NCBI RefSeq assembly: GCF_900104635.1
Contig: NZ_FNWC01000007.1
Coordinates: forward strand, 496,001-560,000
Direction of reading: 5' to 3'
Length of the DNA stretch: 64,000 bases
DNA from: Coprococcus phoceensis
GTDB taxonomy: Bacteria > Bacillota > Clostridia > Lachnospirales > Lachnospiraceae
Shown here: piece after piece, positions 7,411 through 15,671 of the stretch
Layout: each line of letters opens with the position of its first letter
Position numbering within the stretch: the first letter of the stretch is position 1
Notes under the pieces: model-generated
Seen by the model: only the letters and a program-made list of their open reading frames with translations
Told to the model about the DNA's origin: nothing
Database searches by the model: none
Program-made: the position numbers and the translations under genes

Positions 7411-7750
7411 ATTCACACGATCAAGAGTACAAATCAATATAGGAGTATAGGCGGTTTGGAATTGGTGGAAAACAGTTCTGGAAAGCATAAGGGAGACAGG
7501 CCAACACCGGAAGAAGTTATTAACTATGCGGTGAAGCGATTAAAAGGAAATTAGAATCTATGAAAAAGAAAATAGATGTGGTAGGCAACTTTGCTATGAA
7601 TCGGGATGAATTACAGAAAAAAACGCAAGATTAGGGGAATTAAATACATTACTTGGTATGGATAAGAAAGAACATCCGATTTTGAATGTGGAGCCGGATG
7701 AAAGTGTGGAAGTACAGACAACAAGAAATAAGGTTGTGATGGAGCGATAG
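7411..7750 (+). pseudogene. Remnants of conjugative-element proteins
   Basis: Two decayed C-terminal ends are readable. The first, closed by TAG at 7552-7554, ends GDRPTPEEVINYAVKRLKGN. The second, starting near 7561, reads MKKKIDVVGNFAMNRDELQKK and then shifts frame within a run of seven A (7617-7623) to continue as ARLGELNTLLGMDKKEHPILNVEP and stop at 7750. Both resemble tails of the large DUF/SNF2-type proteins of Lachnospiraceae integrative conjugative elements. Neither has a start or ribosome site. The remainder up to 7927 holds only a short hairpin (GGTATTGG / CCAATACC). Confidence 0.55.
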
Positions 7751-7927
7751 TTATAACGGTATTGGTGAGCCAATACCGCATACATAGCATGGAATATGTA
7801 AACTCTGTAAAATACAAATTCGCACATTGAGACGAGTGCAGATGTATTTGCTTGGGAGGAGGCATATATAGGAGTTGTTAAATTTGTGATAGTAGAGAAA
7901 AAGTTTTCTTTTAATAAATAAAAAAAG

Positions 7928-7970
7928 TTTACTTTCACACATTAATAAATTATAATCAATGTGTGAAAGT
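7928..7970 (+). promoter_or_regulatory. Promoter and perfect 13-bp operator dyad of the AbiE operon
   Basis: A perfect inverted repeat (ACTTTCACACATT at 7931-7943, AATGTGTGAAAGT at 7958-7970) has its 14-nt spacer occupied by TATAAT (7951-7956). A -35-like TTTACT at 7928-7933 is 17 nt upstream and overlaps the left arm. AbiEi antitoxins are known to repress their own operon by binding inverted repeats upstream, which fits this layout exactly. Confidence 0.8.
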
Positions 7971-7982
7971 AAGGTGATGAAA

Positions 7983-8576
7983 ATGAATAAAAAAGAAAAG
8001 TTAGACAACATGCTATGTGAAAAGAATGGAGTTCTTCAAACTGCCGATGTGATTGAGGCAGGAATTTCAAAAACTTATTTTATGGAATATGCAAAGAAAA
8101 TGGAATTAGAATGTGTGGCAAAAGGAATTTACTTGTCGCCGGATGCATGGGAAGATCCTTTTTATTTATTACAAACGAGATATCCACAGATTATTTTTTC
8201 TCATGAAACTTCGCTTTATTTGTTAGGAATGGCAGAGCGAGAGCCGTTACAATTTACGGTTACTGTAAAAGCAGGATACCATGCAAAAAGTATGAAAGAG
8301 CAGAAGATAAAAGTATATCGTGTAAAAAGAGAACTTTTAGAGTTGGGAGTAGTAAATTTAGAATCACCAGAGGGACATCTTGTGAAAGCGTACAATGCGG
8401 AACGTACCGTGTGTGATTTATTACGCAGCCGCAGTAATGTAGAGATTCAGGATTTACAGTCAGCAATAAAGGAATACCTGCGAAGTAAAGAAAAAAATCT
8501 GCCGCAACTTATGCGATATGCAAAAGAGTTTCGTGTAGAAAAAATTTTGAGACCATATTTGGAGGTATTGTTATAA
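7983..8576 (+). CDS. abiEi: AbiEi-family antitoxin / transcriptional regulator
   Basis: A 197-residue type IV antitoxin. The N-terminal winged HTH begins KLDNMLCEKNGVLQTADVIEAGISKTYFMEY and continues to the family's GIYLSPDAWEDPFYLLQ strand. The C-terminal domain includes HLVKAYNAERTVCDLLR. The protein represses its own promoter and counteracts the AbiEii nucleotidyltransferase, usually without direct binding. The start at 7983 follows AAGGTGA; in-frame ATGs at 7959 and 7977 lie in the operator arm or too close to the ribosome site. Its TAA shares one base with the toxin ATG, showing translational coupling. Confidence 0.88.
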   Translation: MNKKEKLDNMLCEKNGVLQTADVIEAGISKTYFMEYAKKMELECVAKGIYLSPDAWEDPFYLLQTRYPQIIFSHETSLYLLGMAEREPLQFTVTVKAGYHAKSMKEQKIKVYRVKRELLELGVVNLESPEGHLVKAYNAERTVCDLLRSRSNVEIQDLQSAIKEYLRSKEKNLPQLMRYAKEFRVEKILRPYLEVLL

Positions 8577-9454
8577 TGATTAAAACTTCAAGACAGTTGA
8601 AAGCGTTAGTAAGAAATTTAACAAAAGGGGATAGCTTACAGGCACAGATTATTATGCGTAACTATGTGATGGAGCGTTTCTTAGAACGGATTTCTCTTTC
8701 AAAATATAGAAACAATTTTATTTTGAAAGGGGGAATGCTAGTATCTGCTATGGTAGGATTGGATACTCGTTCTACAATGGATATTGATACAACCATAAAG
8801 AATATGCCACTGTCCGTAGAAAATGCAAGGGAAATGATAGAAGAAATTATTGCGGTTCCCATTGATGATGGTATGACATTTTCTATAAAAAGTGTCGGTG
8901 AAATTATGGATGAGGCAGAATATACCGGAGTACGAGTGAATCTAGAGGCTACATTGGAAACAATGCGGACGCCATTAAAAGTAGATATTTCCACTGGAGA
9001 CATTATCACACCGAGAGAAGTATTGTATACGTTTAAGTTGATGTTTGAAGAACGTACTATATCTATTTTAGCCTATAATTTGGAAACAGTACTTGCAGAG
9101 AAAATGGAAACAGTAATAGCAAGAGGTGTAGCGAATACAAGATTGAGAGATTACTACGATCTGTATATTTTACAGAATGAATATACCCATGCGATTAGCA
9201 TGGAACAATTTAAGGCAGCGTTTTTAGCAACATGCAAAAAGCGTAATTCCATACAACTGATAGCTGAGGGTAATAAAATTTTAAAAGAACTCCTTTTGTA
9301 TAAACGTCTTGAAAAAGGCAGTTTTGTATGGCCAAGAAATGAATCTGAAGTACAGGAACTTACAGGACAACAATTCCGTTGGCTGATGGAAGGACTGACC
9401 ATTTCTCCCAAAAGAAAGGTCCAGGAGATTTCCATCCCGAAATATACCACATAA
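8576..9454 (+). CDS. abiEii: AbiEii nucleotidyltransferase toxin with IS66-derived C-terminus
   Basis: The first ~235 residues are an AbiEii/AbiGii nucleotidyltransferase: KGGMLVSAMVG then STMDIDTT (nucleotide-binding GG and metal-binding DxD), and LAEKMETVIARG with RLRDYYDLYIL in the helical part. AbiEii toxins stop growth by nucleotidyl transfer, by analogy to acceptor tRNA. From about residue 235 the sequence becomes LLYKRLEKGSF, WPRNESEV and QQFRWLMEGLTI, which is the C-terminus of an IS66 TnpB protein. The toxin has thus lost its own last ~50 residues and ends in transposase sequence. It may be inactive. Antitoxin and operator are intact. Confidence 0.8.
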   Translation: MIKTSRQLKALVRNLTKGDSLQAQIIMRNYVMERFLERISLSKYRNNFILKGGMLVSAMVGLDTRSTMDIDTTIKNMPLSVENAREMIEEIIAVPIDDGMTFSIKSVGEIMDEAEYTGVRVNLEATLETMRTPLKVDISTGDIITPREVLYTFKLMFEERTISILAYNLETVLAEKMETVIARGVANTRLRDYYDLYILQNEYTHAISMEQFKAAFLATCKKRNSIQLIAEGNKILKELLLYKRLEKGSFVWPRNESEVQELTGQQFRWLMEGLTISPKRKVQEISIPKYTT

Positions 9455-11392
9455 TCCTTGTGCAAAAGGTAGAAATTTTACAGGATAAATCAAGTGCTTC
9501 ATTCCCTTTATTTTGAATAATCAGTAAGTGATTTATTAGGCATTATCGGTGTGTTACAGCACTTTGGCAAGCTTATATTTTATAGGAATCACTTTAAAAG
9601 CCTTTGATTTTAATGGGGTAGAATCTTATTGTGGTTGCTTACAACCATAGGCAAAATGACGAATTCAGATGGGGATGAAATTCGCAATTTTCTGCCATAT
9701 CCGCTATAATAATACTTAGAAAAGGGGTGTCATTATGGCGATGGAATATACAGAAGAACAATTAAATCATTTTGACAAGTCTACACTTGTTCAACTGTTT
9801 TTGGTTCAACAATCACAACTGAAGGATATTGATCAGAAGTTGCAGTTATTGTTGGAGCAAGTCGCTGTATTGAACAACAAACGTTTCGGCAAATCTTCTG
9901 AGAAACTAGGTGTAGATAACCAGATTTGTTTCATGGAGGTTGATGGGAATATCGTCTTTTTCAATGAGGCAGAGGCTGTTGCAGCACTGGATGAATCCGA
10001 AGAAGAACCTGTTAAAAAACGTGGAAAGAAGACAAAAGGGAAACGTATTGCTGATATCCGGAATCTTCCAGTCATCCCTGTAGAACACAAGATGACAGAG
10101 GATGAATTGATTGCTGAATTCGGAGAAGACGGCTGGTATCAATTAGAAGATGAAGTATATAATCGTTACCGTTTTACACCAATGAAAGTTGAAATCGAGG
10201 AACATCATGTGGGAGTCTATAAGTCAAAGAAGGATAACCATTTCAAAAGGGCAGATCATCCAGCTTACTTATTAAGGAACAGCCTTGTATCAGCATCATT
10301 GCTCGCTGGAATTTGGAATGCAAAGTATATAAATGCAGTTCCGCTTTATCGTCAAGAACAAGAATTCCAACGAATGGGAGTGAACATTGATCGAGCAGAT
10401 ATGGCTCGCTGGACGATTCTTTGTGCAGAAAGATACTTGTCGATTTTCTATGATTACCTACACGAAAAGTTATATGAATATCATGTGCTTCAAGCCGATG
10501 AAATTCCGGTTCTTGTTTCAAAGGAATACCGAACAACCGGAACAAAGCACTACATGTGGGTTTACCGAACAGGAATGATGTATCTTGATAAGCAGATTGT
10601 CCTATATGAGTATCAACCTACTCGTAATGCAAACCATCCAAGATCCTTCCTAAAGGAATTTCGTGGAGTCTGTATAACGGATGGCTACCAGATTTACCAC
10701 ACGATTGCAGAAGAACGTGAAGACCTGAAGATTGCCGGATGTTGGGCACATGTGAGACGTCGCTTTGATGAAGCGGTAAAGGCTTTGCCGAAGGCGAGTC
10801 AGAAAATGTCACTTGCATATCTTGCATTAAAACAAATCCAAGCGATTTATCGTGAGGATAATAAACTCAAGGAGTTAGGTTCTGAGGAACGTTTGAAACA
10901 TCGACAGCTGACTGTGAAGCCTCTGGTAGATGCTTATTTTGCGTGGGCAAAACAAAACTTGTTGTCTGTGATGCCAAAGAGTAAAACAGCAAATGGATTC
11001 ACGTATTCATTGAATCAGGAAAAATATTTGCGTGTGTTTCTTGAAGATGGTGATGTCCCACTAGACAATAATGCCGCAGAACAGGCAATCCGCCCATTCT
11101 GTGTTGGCAAGAAAAACTGGGTCATGATTGATACCATTGCAGGAGCTGAAGCAAGTGCAATCATCTATAGTATTGCTGAAACAGCAAAAGCAAACAATCT
11201 GAAACCATACGATTATTTTGAATATTTACTCACAGAGATTCCAAAACATATGGAAGATCATGATACAAGTTTCTGTGAGGATCTGCTTCCTTGGTCAGAT
11301 AAGTTGCCAGAGAAATGTAGAAAGTAACTTATAAAATATGCCACTCTGATGAGTGGCTAATCAATTGATAGTACGCACTATGGTGCGTTTAC
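9275..11392 (+). mobile_element. Left-truncated IS66-family insertion sequence
   Basis: The IS retains only the 3' end of tnpB (about 9275-9454, in frame with abiEii) and a full tnpC. tnpA and the left inverted repeat are missing. The right end is probably near 11392, where the sequence reads inward as GTAAACGCACCA, similar to IS66 ends. The 280 nt between the tnpB tail and tnpC hold no gene. Without a left end the element cannot transpose by itself. Confidence 0.7.
9735..11327 (+). CDS. tnpC: IS66-family transposase TnpC (full length)
   Basis: A 530-residue DDE transposase. An N-terminal coiled-coil (LVQLFLVQQSQLKDIDQKL) is followed by the RFGKSSEKL motif. The region that usually carries zinc-binding cysteines has none, as in one IS66 subgroup. 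Catalytic residues are Asp in LQADEIPV, Asp in CITDGYQIY and Glu in DNNAAEQAIRP. The C-terminal IS66 tail ends with PYDYFEYLLTEIP. Start ATG follows AAAAGGGG. No frameshift is visible, so the protein could act in trans on complete IS66 copies elsewhere. Confidence 0.93.
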   Translation: MAMEYTEEQLNHFDKSTLVQLFLVQQSQLKDIDQKLQLLLEQVAVLNNKRFGKSSEKLGVDNQICFMEVDGNIVFFNEAEAVAALDESEEEPVKKRGKKTKGKRIADIRNLPVIPVEHKMTEDELIAEFGEDGWYQLEDEVYNRYRFTPMKVEIEEHHVGVYKSKKDNHFKRADHPAYLLRNSLVSASLLAGIWNAKYINAVPLYRQEQEFQRMGVNIDRADMARWTILCAERYLSIFYDYLHEKLYEYHVLQADEIPVLVSKEYRTTGTKHYMWVYRTGMMYLDKQIVLYEYQPTRNANHPRSFLKEFRGVCITDGYQIYHTIAEEREDLKIAGCWAHVRRRFDEAVKALPKASQKMSLAYLALKQIQAIYREDNKLKELGSEERLKHRQLTVKPLVDAYFAWAKQNLLSVMPKSKTANGFTYSLNQEKYLRVFLEDGDVPLDNNAAEQAIRPFCVGKKNWVMIDTIAGAEASAIIYSIAETAKANNLKPYDYFEYLLTEIPKHMEDHDTSFCEDLLPWSDKLPEKCRK

Positions 11393-11413
11393 GAGAATGA
11401 GGTTTTCCCCATT

Positions 11414-11735
11414 TTAATCTGCCATCTGCAATTCGCCCTGTTGAAGCCTACGATACAGCTCTTCATAATCATTTGGTGACATATAATCACAGCGACTATG
11501 AATTCGTTTCGTATTGTAGAATGCTTCTAAATATTCGAAAACCAAACGATATGCATGATCATAATCTCTGATCTTAAAACGATTCAGCCATTCTCTCTTA
11601 ATTAGGGAATGGAACGATTCAATACATGCATTATCCCATGGATATGCCTTTTTAGAATAGCTACACTGCATAGTTGCGGTTACACGTTTGTATTCTTTTG
11701 ACACGTACTGACTTCCGCGGCCTGAATTATACCGA
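11414..11735 (-). pseudogene. IS3-family OrfB transposase fragment (C-terminal, minus strand)
   Basis: This is the last ~105 residues of an IS150-like rve integrase domain: YPWDNACIESFHSLIKREW carries the final catalytic Glu, followed by FNTKR-like FYNTKRIHSRCDYMSP. Reading backwards the fragment begins inside the 44-bp palindrome with a damaged HSDRGSQY motif (here NSGRGSQYVS). The upstream part of the gene, including two catalytic Asp residues, is absent. The next sequence belongs to a different IS3 transposase on the opposite strand. Confidence 0.85.
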
Positions 11736-11758
11736 ATTCGGTATAATTCAGACCGCGG
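11715..11758. repeat. 44-bp near-perfect palindrome joining two IS3 halves
   Basis: Positions 11715-11758 read the same on both strands apart from one mismatched pair (11721 with 11752). The ends are CCGCGG and the centre is ACCGAATTCGGT. Outward in both directions the arms run into the HSDRG-motif codons of two different IS3 transposases. There is no loop, so it can form a cruciform and is likely unstable. Confidence 0.9.
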
Positions 11759-12038
11759 ATTCCAATATACCAGTCAGGCATTTTATAGTCGGCTGAAGAA
11801 ACATCATATGAAACAAAGCATGTCCAGAGCTGCACCCTGTATTGACAATGGACCAATGGAAAGATTTTGGGGAATCTTAAAATGGGAGATGTATTATGGG
11901 AAATGCTTTACATCAAAAGAAGAATTAATCCAAAGCATCCAAGACTATATTGAATACTATAACAACCGACGACTACAGAGTAAGTTACATATAATGACAC
12001 CGATGGCCTTTCATGAACTTACATTGAAAGTAGCATAA
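11740..12038 (+). pseudogene. IS3-family OrfB transposase fragment (C-terminal, plus strand)
   Basis: In the opposite direction to its neighbour, this is the last ~97 residues of another IS3 OrfB: NSDRGFQYTSQAFYSRLKKHH, CIDNGPMERFWGILKWEMYY with the catalytic Glu, and YNNRRLQSKLHIMTPMAFHE. The N-terminal two-thirds are missing. It differs clearly in sequence from the minus-strand copy, so the two do not derive from one element. A hairpin follows the stop (12044-12069), and the right terminal repeat probably lies near 12093-12113 (TGTCCGCTTGACGGGTAGCA). Confidence 0.85.
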
Positions 12039-12043
12039 AAATA

Positions 12044-12069
12044 CCGCCAGCCGATTAATAGGCTGACGG
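12044..12069 (+). terminator. Hairpin after the IS3 fragment
   Basis: A 9-bp stem with one mismatch (CCGCCAGCC / GGCTGACGG) and an 8-nt loop lies directly after the transposase stop. No immediate T-run follows. Confidence 0.4.
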
Positions 12070-12156
12070 AGAAAAATTTATTATTTTTCATTGTCCGCTT
12101 GACGGGTAGCACACCATTAGACGGGTGGGCTGATTTATTAGAAAAGTGATAGTGAG

Positions 12157-12792
12157 TTAAAATTCCTTTTTTTGATAAATACAATAAGAAATCCAAAAAG
12201 AAATAGTAAAGAAAATGAGTGAAAGTATGCAAGATATACTTCCCATCATTATACTTTTAAAATCCATGACAAAAAGCAATTTGTTTACTCCAAACCATAT
12301 AAAAAACATTATTCCTACTGATAATATAGCAGAAATAACAGTAAACAATTCAGCTTTAAGTGCTCCCAATTTTAGTAAAAGCGGATATAGGAAAGCTCCC
12401 ATAAATAAAGAGAGAGCAATACCAAATAAAATGGGATATAGAAGTATACTCACTTCCACTTTCCGGCCGGTAATAAATATAATGCAAACAACTGCTAAGC
12501 TACAAATAAAACCTAGAATTACAGTGCCTAGATAGTATATATACTTTGATAAAATAATTTGGAATCGGCTAACAGGTGTAGTAATTTCATATTTGTTCCA
12601 TTTTGAGTTTTCATCTGCTTGAAGTGATGAAACGTTGTTTGTAGGAAAGATAAATATAATAAGTCCCATAGCAGCTGCAGCAACATTATCAGTCACGAAT
12701 AGTGTAAGGACTACTAATAGTGCAGATATTAGTAGTGATATTTTTAGTCCATCTTGTGCAGAATAGTAGTTATTTAGAAACAGTCCTTTCAT
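12157..12792 (-). CDS. ABC-2 type transporter permease
   Basis: A 211-residue integral membrane protein with about six hydrophobic helices (SLLISALLVVLTLF, AAAMGLIIFIF, ILGFICSLAVVCIIFI and others) and the ABC-2 permease layout, with conserved polar WNKYEITTPVSRFQIILSKY between helices 2 and 3. It is immediately downstream of its ATPase (ATG one base after that stop) and forms a GntR-ATPase-permease operon. Such systems respond to cell-envelope stress or antimicrobial peptides; the actual substrate cannot be read. Typical family members have ~200-220 residues, so it is complete. Confidence 0.85.
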   Translation of the reverse strand: MKGLFLNNYYSAQDGLKISLLISALLVVLTLFVTDNVAAAAMGLIIFIFPTNNVSSLQADENSKWNKYEITTPVSRFQIILSKYIYYLGTVILGFICSLAVVCIIFITGRKVEVSILLYPILFGIALSLFMGAFLYPLLLKLGALKAELFTVISAILSVGIMFFIWFGVNKLLFVMDFKSIMMGSISCILSLIFFTISFWISYCIYQKKEF

Positions 12793-13656
12793 TTAGCGCA
12801 CCCCCTTAACTAAAAGTAACATAATTTCGTCAAGTGTTACATTATCTATTAACATATTTGGATATTTATTTTTGGCTAATTCTTTATCTTGGACAAGAAT
12901 ATCAATTTGATAGTCTCTTCTATAATATGATAAAATATCATTTGTATTGACTTTGTCGAAGTCTGAAACTTTACACCTTATGATTCCATAATTATAAAGA
13001 AGGTCGTCTTTTTTTGCAGTAAGAATAGTAGCACCATCATGTATAAAAGTGATGTAATCTGCAATTTTTTCTAAATCACTAGTGATATGTGAAGATAGCA
13101 AAATTGAATGAGTTTCATCCCCGACAAAATCTAAAAAAATATCTAAGATTTCATCTCGTACAATGGGATCTAAACCAGAAGTTGCCTCATCTAAAATAAG
13201 TAATTTAGGATGATGAGATAACGCTACAGATAAAGCAAGTTTCATTGCCATACCTTTCGAAAATGTTTTGATTTTCTTTTTAGTTGGTAAATTGAAAGTA
13301 TGAAGAAGTTTTAAGTATTGATGATTATCCCATTGTTTGTATAAATGTTTCATAACATTGTTTAGCTGAATTGCAGTGAGTGATTCTGAAAAATTAACTG
13401 CATCAAATACCACGCCAATATTTTCACGAATATCAAATGAAGTATCAGTCATCTCTTTACCAAATATTTCAACAGATCCACCGTCTTTAAATAGCGTATT
13501 TAGTATAGCACTAATAGTTGTAGTTTTACCGGCACCATTTTCACCAACCAAACCCATAATACTTCCACTAGGAATTGAGAAAGATACATCTGATAAGGTA
13601 AATTCAGAATCTGAATATTTTTTTTGTAAATTTTTAACTACTAATATATTGTTCAA
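12793..13656 (-). CDS. ABC transporter ATP-binding protein
   Basis: A 287-residue ATPase of the BcrA/YtrB type. Walker A is GENGAGKTT, the signature region has TFSKGMAMKLALSVALSHHPK, Walker B is LLILDEATSGLDP, and the switch His lies in SILLSSHITSDLEK. The ~70-residue C-terminal extension beyond the ATPase fold is usual for this type. It pairs with the permease encoded directly downstream. The gap to the upstream regulator is 2 nt, showing co-transcription. Confidence 0.93.
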   Translation of the reverse strand: MNNILVVKNLQKKYSDSEFTLSDVSFSIPSGSIMGLVGENGAGKTTTISAILNTLFKDGGSVEIFGKEMTDTSFDIRENIGVVFDAVNFSESLTAIQLNNVMKHLYKQWDNHQYLKLLHTFNLPTKKKIKTFSKGMAMKLALSVALSHHPKLLILDEATSGLDPIVRDEILDIFLDFVGDETHSILLSSHITSDLEKIADYITFIHDGATILTAKKDDLLYNYGIIRCKVSDFDKVNTNDILSYYRRDYQIDILVQDKELAKNKYPNMLIDNVTLDEIMLLLVKGVR

Positions 13657-13658
13657 GT

Positions 13659-14036
13659 TTATTCCTCCTCTAAATAAAATATATTGATTAATTCAATAAG
13701 TTTTCCAGGTTTTATGTTATTTGTTTTTGCGATTTCGACAGCTTTAAGGATGTAATCTTCTATTATTTTTTGCTGCTCTTCTTGATAGAATGTTCGATCT
13801 TGATCTGTAATAAAACTCCCTCTACCTATAGTAGATTCAATAAAACCATCTTTTTGTAAATCATCATAAGCCCTTTGAACTGTAATCACACTAATGTGTA
13901 GTGATTTTGCTAACGACCTCATTGAGGGAAGTGGGGTGCCTGCTTTTAATTCTCCATTCATGACCATTTTTTTAATTTGATTTGTAATTTGTTCGTAAAT
14001 GGGTTGTGCTGTATTATTGCTGATAATTATATCCAT
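13659..14036 (-). CDS. GntR-family regulator, YtrA type
   Basis: A 125-residue protein with a GntR winged HTH (QPIYEQITNQIKK, PSMRSLAKSLHISVITVQRAYDDL, GFIESTIGRGSFI) and only a short helical tail, as in the YtrA subfamily that controls linked ABC transporters. The start at 14036 follows AAGGTGG; an upstream in-frame ATG at 14099 lies inside the promoter. It is the first gene of the operon and likely represses it through the GTAC-containing dyads in the promoter. Confidence 0.9.
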   Translation of the reverse strand: MDIIISNNTAQPIYEQITNQIKKMVMNGELKAGTPLPSMRSLAKSLHISVITVQRAYDDLQKDGFIESTIGRGSFITDQDRTFYQEEQQKIIEDYILKAVEIAKTNNIKPGKLIELINIFYLEEE

Positions 14037-14057
14037 ATATATCACCACCTTCAACAA

Positions 14058-14106
14058 TGTACTTATTACACATATACAATATAGTACAAATGAGTACATC
14101 TGTCAA
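14058..14106 (-). promoter_or_regulatory. Promoter and operator of the GntR-ABC operon
   Basis: On the minus strand TTGACA (14101-14106) and TATATT (14078-14083) are 17 nt apart. The spacer contains two GTAC cores (14084-14087, 14094-14097), and a third TGTACT lies at 14058-14063, so TGTACT and AGTACA bracket the -10 box. This fits autorepression by the YtrA-type regulator. Confidence 0.75.
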
Positions 14107-14303
14107 TACTGAAAATTAAAATATAATAGTAATTAAATTGACAGAGAATATACTTATATAATGCAATTTTACATGTTTTTCCAAAAATATATTTTTCCCG
14201 CTTTTTTTACAAGTAAATCCGTATTTTTGACTAGATCAATAGAACATACAAAAAATGTAGTATAGTTTATCCAGAGTTAAGAAAACAAAGAAGGAGAGAA
14301 ATT

Positions 14304-15434
14304 ATGTCGGGAAACTTTTTGTATTTTAATTACATAAAACCAGGTACGCGCTACTATGAATTGCCGGACAAAGTGGATGATCATACAGATTACATATTAG
14401 ATTTGCCTTCAGAAGATTGGGAAATAGTTGAATTCACTAACTGGAGATTTTATTCGAATTCTGCAATTAGAATGCAGGATCAGGGATGGAAAATACATAT
14501 TAGTGCAACAACTGAAACAGCAGAAGAAGTATTAAAGCGAGTAGGAGAAATACTCTTTAAAAAAAATATCGCATTTAAGCATATTGCGAATGAGGAATTT
14601 CTAAAACTCATGAATTCAAAACATGGAAATAGAGCTAGCGCGGGAAAATTCATGGCAATTTACCCAGATGATAATATATTTCCAATATTATTGGATGAGT
14701 TACATGAATGTCTAAAGGGGGTAGAAAAAGGGCCATATATTCTAAGTGATAGAGAGTGGAAGGACGGAAATGTATACTATCGATATGGCGGATTTAAGAG
14801 GATGGTTACAGAATCTGGTGAATTAGCAATAAAAGATAATACAGGAAAATTAGTTCCCGATAATAGGACACCATATTATAGAGTGCCAGATTTTGTTACG
14901 GAGCCAGAAATATTAAAAGTAGAATGTGAAGTAGAACGAACTGGAGAAAAAAAGCCATCCAAATTAAGTCAATATAAAATATCACGAGCATTGCGATTTA
15001 ATAATGGCGGAGGAATATATTTAGCAGAAAATAAAGACTCTAGGGAAACAGTTGTTATTAAAGAAGCAAGACCGAAAGTAGGGTATGATGGTAATGGGCA
15101 TGACGCAGAGCATAGACTTAATATTGAGCATACAATACTAGATAGACTTAAAGGTATAAATGGTATTGTAAAAGTAAAAGATTATTTTAAGGTGTGGGAA
15201 AACACTTTCCTAGTAGAAGAATTCGTAGAAGGAATAGATTTAACTCACTGGGTATCATCATCATATCCGTTTCATCAGGAACAAGACATTTGTAACTATT
15301 TGGAAAAAGTGAAGATAATAATAGATGAATTGATAAGGGTAGTACGTGATATGCATAATATGGGTGTGGGAATGGGAGACCTTCAACCTTCTAATATAAT
15401 TGTAAATACGAATTTGAATAACACAATTTTATAG
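14304..15434 (+). pseudogene. Truncated class III lanthipeptide synthetase (LanKC)
   Basis: The 376 residues match the N-terminal lyase-like region (FLYFNYIKPGTRYYELPD, SAGKFMAIYPDD, GPYILSDREW) and the protein-kinase domain (RALRFNNGGGIYLAE glycine loop, VVIKEARP lysine, GMGDLQPSNII catalytic loop) of LanKC enzymes. These phosphorylate, eliminate and cyclise Ser/Thr in precursor peptides. The protein stops just after the catalytic loop, before the kinase activation segment, and the C-terminal cyclase is absent; full-length homologues are ~850 residues. The left end of the mobilizable element lies ~40 nt further on. No precursor peptide gene is seen nearby. Ribosome site: GAAGGAGAG. Confidence 0.85.
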
Positions 15435-15477
15435 CCTCTTAGCAGAGGTTATAGTCTATCAATAAAATCCTCCAAAA

Positions 15478-15498
15478 GCCTTGAAAATAAAGGATTTA
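15478..15498. repeat. Outer direct repeat, left (candidate attL)
   Basis: This 21-bp site beginning GCCTTGAAAA matches 21963-21983 at 18 positions. The pair encloses the TnpV-to-integrase element and is the outermost repeat found. Confidence 0.5.
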
Positions 15499-15563
15499 TC
15501 GCAATGTGTTCGCCTTATCCCTTTATATGATTTCACACAAGTTTACTCTCTCCCTGACTGCTT

Positions 15564-15585
15564 ATAAGGGCAAAATCAAGGGAAA
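15564..15585. repeat. Inner direct repeat, left
   Basis: These 22 bp (core ATAAGGGCAAAA) match 21908-21929 with one mismatch. Either this pair or the outer pair is the attachment core; the other may be an integrase arm site. Confidence 0.6.
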
Positions 15586-15614
15586 GAAAATCCCATAACA
15601 AGATATAACAGAGT

Positions 15615-15641
15615 GTGGCAATCGGAGAACTGTGACATATG
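15615..15641. repeat. Inverted partner of the pre-integrase sequence
   Basis: GTGGCAATCGG (15615-15625) and CTGTGACATATG (15630-15641) recur inverted at 20539-20563. Both copies lie shortly upstream of a start codon (tnpV and integrase). Confidence 0.6.
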
Positions 15642-15671
15642 TGCGAATATATTATAGTGGAGGATTTTTTA

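Noticed and set aside
11808..12038. Treating the 76-codon frame with its ATG as a complete gene
   Set aside because: The coding similarity to IS3 OrfB extends upstream of the ATG to the palindrome, so it is a fragment with no genuine start.
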